The notes beneath the pieces are model-generated. The model was not told the origin of the DNA. It was given only the letters and a program-made list of their open reading frames with translations, and did no database searches. From Azohydromonas australica DSM 1124 (GTDB lineage: Bacteria; Pseudomonadota; Gammaproteobacteria; Burkholderiales; Burkholderiaceae_C), in the NCBI RefSeq assembly GCF_000430725.1, contig NZ_KE387210.1, positions 117,689 to 181,688 on the forward strand: a DNA stretch of 64,000 nucleotides. Direction: 5' to 3'. This document shows positions 50,781-57,019 of this stretch, in pieces (within the stretch, counting starts at the first letter, position 1; each line of letters opens with the position of its first letter). The translations under genes were made by a program, and so were the position numbers.

Positions 50781-51338
50781 ATGGACCTGATCGCGCTCAT
50801 CGAAACCCATGGCTACTGGATGCTGGCCCTGGGCTGCCTGCTCGAAGGCGAAAGCCTGCTGGTGCTGGCCGGCTTCGCCGCGCACGAGGGGCATCTGAGC
50901 CCCGCCGGCGTGCTGGCAGTGGCCACCGTGATGGCGATGGTGGGCGACCAGATCTATTTCTGGATCGGCCGCTGGCGCGGGCCGCAGCTGCTGGCGCGCC
51001 ATCCCAAGCTGGCGGCCAAGGCCGAGCGGGTGCACCGGCTGCTCGACCGCTGGCACGCGCCGCTGATCATCGGGTTGCGCTTCGCCTACGGGCTGCGCAT
51101 CGCAGGGCCGATCTTCATCGGTGCCTCGCCGCTGCCGGCGTGGCGCTTCGCGCTCTACAACGGCATCGGCGCCGTGATCTGGGCGGTGCTGGTGGGCGGC
51201 ATCGGCTGGGCCTTCGGCGCGGCGGCGCAGGCACTGCTGGGCGAGCTGCAGCGCTACCAGATGGGCCTGATGGGCGCGCTGCTCGGGGCGGCGCTGCTGG
51301 TGTGGATGTGGCGCCGGCTGCGGCGGCCGCAGCGCTGA
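50781..51338 (+). CDS. DedA family membrane protein
   Basis: A 185-residue inner-membrane protein of the DedA/SNARE-associated family. Features are an N-terminal GYWMLALGCLLEGESLLVLA, MVGDQIYFWIGRWRG, the conserved RFAYGLRIAGPIFIGASPLP with the family's Arg and Pro, and a C-terminal helix. DedA proteins are thought to be proton-linked lipid or undecaprenyl-phosphate transporters needed for envelope homeostasis. No clear ribosome site precedes the ATG at 50781, but the text begins at once with family sequence. Confidence 0.87.
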   Translation: MDLIALIETHGYWMLALGCLLEGESLLVLAGFAAHEGHLSPAGVLAVATVMAMVGDQIYFWIGRWRGPQLLARHPKLAAKAERVHRLLDRWHAPLIIGLRFAYGLRIAGPIFIGASPLPAWRFALYNGIGAVIWAVLVGGIGWAFGAAAQALLGELQRYQMGLMGALLGAALLVWMWRRLRRPQR

Positions 51339-51577
51339 ACACGGGCCGGCGTGAAATATTGAAGCCGTGCGGGGAAGCGTCAGGCGCGAACCGGCTGCCC
51401 GCCGGAAACCGTGCCGGTGTGCAGTTGTCTTGAAAAGAAGGTTGTTCAAAGACTGGGCGCTGCAACTATTTTAAGTATATGACGCAGCAATAGGGGGTTC
51501 AGGGAAATGTTGAATGGCCCGATCTCGTCAGAATATTTTGGCCTGGGGGTGATGGAGCAAATCTAGGAGGATGCGAA

Positions 51578-51977
51578 GTGGCCGCCCGGTTCCCCGGCGT
51601 TCCGGCTGCTGCGGATGCCAAGGCGACGCCGCCCGGTGCTGACATGGAGGTTGGAGACACGGCTGCCTTGGCTGAGCCACCGGTGGGTTTTAAAGCTCCG
51701 GGTGGCTGTCGGTCTGTTCAATTTTGTTATTCATTCTCCTGGGAATGGTTTGGTTCGTTTGGCTGGAAAACGCTTTTCCTTGGCGTTGACCTCGACCCCG
51801 GCGCCCCGGAAATTTGGCTTGCTATCGTGGGCGACGACGGCAGCAAGGAATGGCGGTGATTCCTAAAGCCGTGGAACTCGCAGATGCGTCATCGACGACA
51901 TCCGGAATTTCGACAATGCCGTCTGGAGTCTTGCCCAAATCAAGCCGGCCGCGCAGCCCGACGACTTCGTGTCCTGA
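51578..51977 (+). pseudogene. Frame-disrupted small gene of unknown function
   Basis: A GTG at 51578 with AGGAGG upstream opens a frame of 93 codons ending at 51859. The 3' part of that frame codes like protein (GVDLDPGAPEIWLAIVGDDG). After the stop, coherent text continues in a second frame (VIPKAVELADA) and then a third (VIDDIRNFDNAVWSLAQIKP, stop at 51977), with strong G/C third positions. The three pieces join smoothly if one base is missing near 51856 and another near 51888. This suggests a decayed gene or two sequencing errors. The middle (51700-51760) is A/T-rich and hydrophobic. The family is not recognised. Confidence 0.5.
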
Positions 51978-52052
51978 GTCCCCGGGCCGGTACGACGGCG
52001 CGGCGCGCCGGCTCGTGTCCAATCGCGGCTTCCACACACGGGAGGACGAACA

Positions 52053-53495
52053 TTGGGACAAGCCGTGATGGTGCTGGGCACCACCAGCGGGGCGGGCAAG
52101 AGCTGGCTCGCCACCGCGTTGTGCCGCTGGTATGCGCGCCGAGGGCTGAAAGTCGCGCCCTTCAAGGCGCAGAACATGAGCAACAACGCCCGCGTGGTGC
52201 CGGGCCCGGGTGGCGGCGTGGGTGAGATCGGCAGCGCGCAGTACTTCCAGGCCCTGGCCGCGGGCGTGGTGCCCGACGTGCGCATGAATCCCGTGCTGCT
52301 GAAGCCCGAGCGCGACACGGCCAGCCAGGTGATCGTGCTGGGCCAAGTGCGGCCGGACCTGATGGCCGTGCCCTGGCGCTCGCGCAGCGAGCAGCTGTGG
52401 CCGCCGGCGCGCCAGGCGCTCCACGAGCTGCTGGACAGTCACGACGTGGTAGTGATCGAGGGCGCGGGCTCGCCGGCCGAGATCAACCTGCACGCCAGCG
52501 ACTACGTGAACATGCGCACCGCGCTGGCAGCGCGCGCCGCGTGCCTGCTGGTCACGGACATCGACCGCGGCGGCGCCTTCGCCCACCTCTACGGCACGCA
52601 TGCGCTGCTGCCGGCCGAGGAGCGGGCGCTGATCCGCGGCTTCGTGCTCAACCGCTTCCGCGGCGACGCCGCGCTGCTGGCGCCGGGCCCGCAGCAGCTG
52701 CAGGCGCTCACCGGCGTGCCCACGGTGGCGGTGCTGCCGATGTGGCGCGAGCACGGCCTGCCGGAGGAAGACGGGCTGTACGACGAGGCGCCCCGCGGCG
52801 AGGGCATCCACGTGGCGGTGGTGGCCTACCCGCGCATCTCCAACCTGGACGAATTCCAGCCGCTGCGCCGCCTGCCCGGCGTGCGCCTCAGTTGGGCGCG
52901 CACGCCGGCGCAGCTCGCGGGCGCGGACTGGATCGTGCTGCCCGGCTCCAAGCACACCAGCGGCGACCTGGCGTGGCTGCGCTCGCAGGGGCTGGACGAG
53001 CCGATCCGCCGCCACGCCGCGCTAGGCCGGCCGCTGCTGGGCGTGTGCGGCGGCCTGCAGCTGCTGGGGCGCGCGCTGCACGACCCGCACGGCGTGGACG
53101 GCAGCGGCCCCGGGCTGGACCTGCTGCCGCTGGAAACCACCTTCGACACCGAGAAGCTGCTGCGCCCGGGCCGGGTGCGATTCGAGGGGCTGGCGGCGCC
53201 GTGGGCGACGCTGTCGGGCGTGGGCTGCGAGGGCTACGAGATTCGCCACGGCCGCACCTGCGCCGTGGGCGAAGCCGCCGTGGCGCTGCGCAACGCCGAC
53301 GGCGAGGCCATCGGCTGGCAGCGCGGCCACGTGCTGGGCCTGTACGCGCACGGGCTGTTCGAGTCACCCGCGGTGCTGCAGGCGCTGTTCGGCGCGACGG
53401 TGCCGGCGCTGGATGCCGTGTTCGAGGGCATGGCGGATTTCGTGGAGCGGCATTTCGAGGCGGGGGTGCTGGAGGGGTTGCTGGAGGCGCACTGA
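52053..53495 (+). CDS. cobQ: Cobyric acid synthase (CobQ)
   Basis: A 480-residue glutamine-dependent amidase of cobalamin synthesis. A TTG at 52053 is chosen because GGGAGGA lies seven bases upstream; an ATG at 52068 is the alternative. The N-terminal ATP-binding domain has MVLGTTSGAGKSWLATALCR and FKAQNMSNNARV; the C-terminal class I amidotransferase has LLGVCGGLQLLGRAL (catalytic Cys) and VLGLYAHGLFE (catalytic His). It amidates four carboxylates of adenosyl-cobyrinic acid a,c-diamide. No other cob genes flank it and no cobalamin riboswitch was seen upstream. Confidence 0.93.
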   Translation: MGQAVMVLGTTSGAGKSWLATALCRWYARRGLKVAPFKAQNMSNNARVVPGPGGGVGEIGSAQYFQALAAGVVPDVRMNPVLLKPERDTASQVIVLGQVRPDLMAVPWRSRSEQLWPPARQALHELLDSHDVVVIEGAGSPAEINLHASDYVNMRTALAARAACLLVTDIDRGGAFAHLYGTHALLPAEERALIRGFVLNRFRGDAALLAPGPQQLQALTGVPTVAVLPMWREHGLPEEDGLYDEAPRGEGIHVAVVAYPRISNLDEFQPLRRLPGVRLSWARTPAQLAGADWIVLPGSKHTSGDLAWLRSQGLDEPIRRHAALGRPLLGVCGGLQLLGRALHDPHGVDGSGPGLDLLPLETTFDTEKLLRPGRVRFEGLAAPWATLSGVGCEGYEIRHGRTCAVGEAAVALRNADGEAIGWQRGHVLGLYAHGLFESPAVLQALFGATVPALDAVFEGMADFVERHFEAGVLEGLLEAH

Positions 53496-53504
53496 GCCGG
53501 TGTT

Positions 53505-53519
53505 CCGGCGGCCTGCCGG
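53505..53519. terminator. Weak hairpin between cobQ and the minus-strand secreted protein
   Basis: CCGGC-GGCCT-GCCGG forms a five-pair stem ten bases after the cobQ stop. A TTTTC run follows 15 bases later. It may end transcription from both sides. Confidence 0.3.
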
Positions 53520-53574
53520 GGTGTGGTGGGCCGTTTTCTCACGCTTTTTGCTGAATAAATAAATTAATTTGTGC

Positions 53575-54111
53575 TTAGTTTTGAGCAATCAACTTCGTTT
53601 TCTTGTTTTTTGGAGTTATTTTGTAGCACTTGCTTGGTAGGTACAGTTGTTGCTCGGGGTTGAGTCTATAAATTACCTCTGTGGTGTCGAAGCCAGGCGG
53701 CGGCGTATCAATGGATCGCGCGGTTGTTGGCACGTTTCTTGAAGGTTGTAGTTCGAAATCAACGCTGCTTGCGACTGGTGCAAATAATATCGCGCATGCC
53801 CGCTTTGTGCGCTTGTCTACGCTGAATAGCGTGCGTGTGTAGTTTTTGCTTGGCGTGGTGTCCATGGCCCAAACATAGTCCTTGGGCGATTTTGAATAAT
53901 TCGTGGGTCTAAAGGTTGTTGTTTTGATGTTTTCATCGGAACTGTATTGCTTTCCAAAGATCATGCTCAAGTAGTATGGGATGGAGTCGAAGCATTTACC
54001 TGTTGGCGAAACCTCCCAAATTGTGCCGCTGGAGTCACGGCCGGCGGCTGCATGTGCGGGAAGAGAAATAATGAAGCTTAATATGGGGAAGTTAAGGTGC
54101 TTGGCGATCAT
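53575..54111 (-). CDS. Secreted protein, candidate second immunity protein of the T6SS module
   Basis: A 178-residue exported protein in notably A/T-rich DNA. The signal peptide spans about residues 1-24 (FPILSFIISLPAHAAA). The mature region has GKCFDSIPYYLSMIFGKQ, then RACAILFAPVASS, and ends with VIYRLNPEQQLYLPSKCYKI. That C-terminal pattern (Y-LN, then CY-I) resembles the ending of the 54254-54778 product, so the two may share a fold. It lies downstream of the effector and first immunity gene on the same strand, separated by a perfect hairpin. A periplasmic immunity role is inferred from position, signal peptide and composition. Confidence 0.6.
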   Translation of the reverse strand: MIAKHLNFPILSFIISLPAHAAAGRDSSGTIWEVSPTGKCFDSIPYYLSMIFGKQYSSDENIKTTTFRPTNYSKSPKDYVWAMDTTPSKNYTRTLFSVDKRTKRACAILFAPVASSVDFELQPSRNVPTTARSIDTPPPGFDTTEVIYRLNPEQQLYLPSKCYKITPKNKKTKLIAQN

Positions 54112-54164
54112 GGTGAACTGTCCCTGTTTGGGTTGGAAGTGTTTCTGTGGGTAAACTCCAGTAG

Positions 54165-54189
54165 ACTTGCCGTTTATTAAACGGCAAGT
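54165..54189. repeat. Perfect 12-base inverted repeat between the two immunity candidates
   Basis: ACTTGCCGTTTA and its exact complement TAAACGGCAAGT flank one base. The hairpin lies 65 bases beyond the first immunity gene on the minus strand and 54 bases before the second. It is a good candidate for the end of the VgrG operon transcript, or a site for a dimeric regulator. Confidence 0.6.
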
Positions 54190-54253
54190 AAGCTGATCTG
54201 TTTTGTGGTGTATTAGTTTTGTCTGTTGTCATGTAATGCGTTGTGTGAAATAT

Positions 54254-54778
54254 CTACTGACATTTAACTCTTGCCGTTCGAGTGGCATGTATGGCGTAGC
54301 AGACGGTTTTTTGTTCCTGGTATGCTTGTTTGTTCAGGTCATAGTGATAGTCTGTTTCTGACCACTGTGCGCGGGATTGCCGGGCGGTGGAGCGAATGAT
54401 GAACATGCCGTTTGATGATGGCTTCAGTAGCTTGATTCCAGATGATGATGTATCGGGGTAAAAGACCAGTCTGCTTTTGCAGTTCTCCATGAGAAATATT
54501 GCTGTAAAATAGCTAGTGCCTTTTGTTTTGGGTGTGATCTGTATTGCGTCAGGTGCCGCTGTGTTTGCGTGTAGTTGTATGTTTGAGATTTCCAGTGCAT
54601 TTGTGAAATTTTCTATCGTGCAGTCGATGTCGGGTCCGCAGATATAATCTTTAGTTTCTCCCATCGTGTACAGTTCTTGTACTGCCGTCTTGATGATTTC
54701 GGGGCACGGTTCCTCATGCGCGTTTGTGTTGGTTGTTATTATTATTGTGGCGGCAATGAGCTTTAAGAGACTTTTCAT
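54254..54778 (-). CDS. Periplasmic immunity protein candidate (paired with the effector)
   Basis: A 174-residue exported protein. The signal peptide is about residues 1-20 (LLKLIAATIIITTNTNAHE). The mature part is A/T-rich in codons and holds several Cys (EEPCPE, DYICGPDIDC, MENCKSR, TVCYAI, ending VKCQ), probably in disulfides. Its ATG overlaps the effector stop as ATGA (54775-54778), so the two are translationally coupled, the standard layout for a T6SS effector and immunity pair. Periplasmic location matches an effector that attacks peptidoglycan. I do not recognise a named immunity family. Confidence 0.72.
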   Translation of the reverse strand: MKSLLKLIAATIIITTNTNAHEEPCPEIIKTAVQELYTMGETKDYICGPDIDCTIENFTNALEISNIQLHANTAAPDAIQITPKTKGTSYFTAIFLMENCKSRLVFYPDTSSSGIKLLKPSSNGMFIIRSTARQSRAQWSETDYHYDLNKQAYQEQKTVCYAIHATRTARVKCQ

Positions 54779-57018
54779 GGGAGTGGTCTCCTTGGTGTCG
54801 TGCTTACTTGAATGGTGTGGTCATTGGGCTCGAAGCTGCGTCTGCTTGTGCCGTTTGGCAGTATTCGGGTGCCAGTCCTCGTGGAGGAACGTCGCCAAGT
54901 GAATGTGACGGATTCTGTATTGGCTTGTCTTACGTCGTCCATGAGTATGTGCTTCAAATAAATGGCAGCCTGAAGCCGGCCTTCAAGCCCGTTGATGTTT
55001 TCGGCACTTACATTGCCGTTGGTGCCCCTGGCTGTTTGCATGAAGTTTTCGATTTCCAAGCCTGCGTCGGCATCTATCAATGCATTGCGCTGAGTAGCCA
55101 CCGCCCCGGGGTTGATCCAATACACCATGGTGTCGATGCAGTTGGCGTCACTTCCAAGTATGAGCTGTCCAGGATCCCATCCAAGCGGCGCATACAGTCC
55201 AGTGGTGATGGTTTTTGGAAAGCGACGATAGTCTCCGAACCATTTGTAGTTGCTGAGGTGCGTAAGCTGTATCAGACCGCGTCCCCACCATGGCGCGTAT
55301 GGTTGTCCACTGCCTCCGCCCTCTTCCATCAAACGCAAGTATCCGGTTTCCTCCCAGACGTTGGCAAAGGCATGTACCTTTCGATGGTTGCTGCTAATGC
55401 CATATTTGCGCAATGAAATATTCAAGTGTGGTATCCATCTTTGGATGCGTTGTCTGATGATTGAATTTGCTCCTATGTTTTCTTCGTGGAAGCTGCTGTT
55501 GCGAAGTTTCAGGACTGTGAGAGGGATGGTCTGAGCCGCCTCATTGATGCTCAGCCAGTTGCACGATTTAAGGTGTTTTATAAATTGCTTTGGGTCGAGT
55601 GTCCAATGTGCTTCGAATATTTCTTGGCAATCGAAGCACAGTGCGTTTGCATGCTCGGTGAACTGCTTGTATTCCGCTGTCCCCATGGGTCTTTGGTTTG
55701 TTTTGTCCCCGTTCTGTAACCACTGCCAACGTGAATTCAGCGTCGTTGCATCCCATTCGCAAGATAACCTGCATATGGCCTTGCGCATACGGTTTGCAGT
55801 ACCTTCTTGTGTAAGGGCTGCAATGCCGGCGATTGAGTCGATGCTGTCGGAATTGTCCTGATTCAGCCATGACCTCACTGTGGGCGAATCGCAGCGTGCA
55901 TCGCCGTTCGTATCGTCGGCAATCAACTTCCATCCTTTCCATTGCGGGAAATCAGCATCGGTGTATTTTCGTACGTTTGCTGCGTTGAGATTGATCCAGC
56001 CCGTGCCGCCGGCATGAACGATTTGTCGCCAATGAGGTACATCAACTGGTGTCAAGGGGTCGGGTCCGATGACACGTCCAAAACGCAGCAATTCCAGCAC
56101 GGCACTTGGGGCCGGTTGTGAGGCAGCGGGATAGGAACGGCTGATGGCCATGCTGTCTTGGTACAGCTTGTATTCCGCACCTGCCTCGACCCGTGCCGGT
56201 CCATAGGTTGAACCATCCAGCCTGTAACTCGTGACGAAGGCATGGCCACGTTGCTCTGCCGGACCTTGGCCACTGGCATAGCGTAAGCCCACCACCATGG
56301 CCTCTGGCGTTTGCGCGATTGGCTGCAGGGCTACCGTGGCTGCTGCATTCGGGCCATTGCGCTCGGCTATCCGAGCCACTGGACTGTTGGACAGCGGGCG
56401 TTGCCCGTAGAAAGGTGTATTGGTTGGAATATGGAAATAAATCTCGCCGTACAGCACATCCATGCGCCCATCGCGGTCCAGCGGCACGTCGCCTGAAGTG
56501 CGGCCGATAAGCCTTTGCAGGTTCGCTTCGTCGCATCGAATTTCGAAATGAATCTGGTTTGGGGTGCCGTAAATGTGTCCCGCCTGACCAATGGCGTCCT
56601 TGCGCCAGACGGGGCGGTTTCTCATCACCGCTGGGCGAATACTGTGCAAATGGTTGTAGACAGAATAAAAACGTACGGAGGTAGGCCGTCCCTGAGCGTC
56701 AGCACCGATTTCCGTCTCATGCCGGATCACGACCACGCCATTGCTGGTATAGCCACCGCCATAGCGCAACGGATGTTGAGGGTCATCGGTGGTCATGGGT
56801 TCGCGCACAAATACCACCGTGCCGTCGGCAATGGCGCGTACCGGCTCGGTCGTCGCCCCGTTCATTGGCGCCGTCAAGTGAATACCGCCATGCCAATCCA
56901 GTTGTGCACTGACCGGGTAGGCTCCCGTCCCGGGTTGGCCACCCTGCATGGCAATTTCAAACCACTGGTCTTCACTCAGGTTCCCACGAGGCGGCAAGAA
57001 AGGAGGGCTGATCAGCAT
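54775..57018 (-). CDS. T6SS effector with M23-like peptidase and GH19-like lysozyme domains
   Basis: A 747-residue protein without a signal peptide. Residues about 10-165 have an M23/LytM-like pattern: DWHGGIHLTAPMNG, PVRAIADGTVVFV, YNHLHS (HxH) and IHFEIR. The usual second zinc ligand Asp is His here (HGGIH). Residues about 200-370 have SH3-like or linker text. Residues about 520-700 resemble GH19 chitinase/lysozyme: FANVWEETGYLRLMEEGG with a likely catalytic Glu, then PWWGRGLIQLTHLSNYKWFG. It would cut both peptide stems and glycan. It starts one base after the VgrG stop and is followed by an overlapping immunity gene. Secretion via VgrG is inferred. Confidence 0.75.
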   Translation of the reverse strand: MLISPPFLPPRGNLSEDQWFEIAMQGGQPGTGAYPVSAQLDWHGGIHLTAPMNGATTEPVRAIADGTVVFVREPMTTDDPQHPLRYGGGYTSNGVVVIRHETEIGADAQGRPTSVRFYSVYNHLHSIRPAVMRNRPVWRKDAIGQAGHIYGTPNQIHFEIRCDEANLQRLIGRTSGDVPLDRDGRMDVLYGEIYFHIPTNTPFYGQRPLSNSPVARIAERNGPNAAATVALQPIAQTPEAMVVGLRYASGQGPAEQRGHAFVTSYRLDGSTYGPARVEAGAEYKLYQDSMAISRSYPAASQPAPSAVLELLRFGRVIGPDPLTPVDVPHWRQIVHAGGTGWINLNAANVRKYTDADFPQWKGWKLIADDTNGDARCDSPTVRSWLNQDNSDSIDSIAGIAALTQEGTANRMRKAICRLSCEWDATTLNSRWQWLQNGDKTNQRPMGTAEYKQFTEHANALCFDCQEIFEAHWTLDPKQFIKHLKSCNWLSINEAAQTIPLTVLKLRNSSFHEENIGANSIIRQRIQRWIPHLNISLRKYGISSNHRKVHAFANVWEETGYLRLMEEGGGSGQPYAPWWGRGLIQLTHLSNYKWFGDYRRFPKTITTGLYAPLGWDPGQLILGSDANCIDTMVYWINPGAVATQRNALIDADAGLEIENFMQTARGTNGNVSAENINGLEGRLQAAIYLKHILMDDVRQANTESVTFTWRRSSTRTGTRILPNGTSRRSFEPNDHTIQVSTTPRRPLP

Positions 57019-57019
57019 G

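Noticed and set aside
51860..52052. Cobalamin riboswitch before cobQ
   Set aside because: No conserved B12-box-like block or surrounding helices were recognised, and much of the stretch is coding-like text of a broken gene.
51822..53015. Minus-strand open frame opposite cobQ
   Set aside because: Complement of the strong CobQ frame, with His/Arg/Ala-rich text. The short protein-like end comes from the complement of the frame-disrupted gene.
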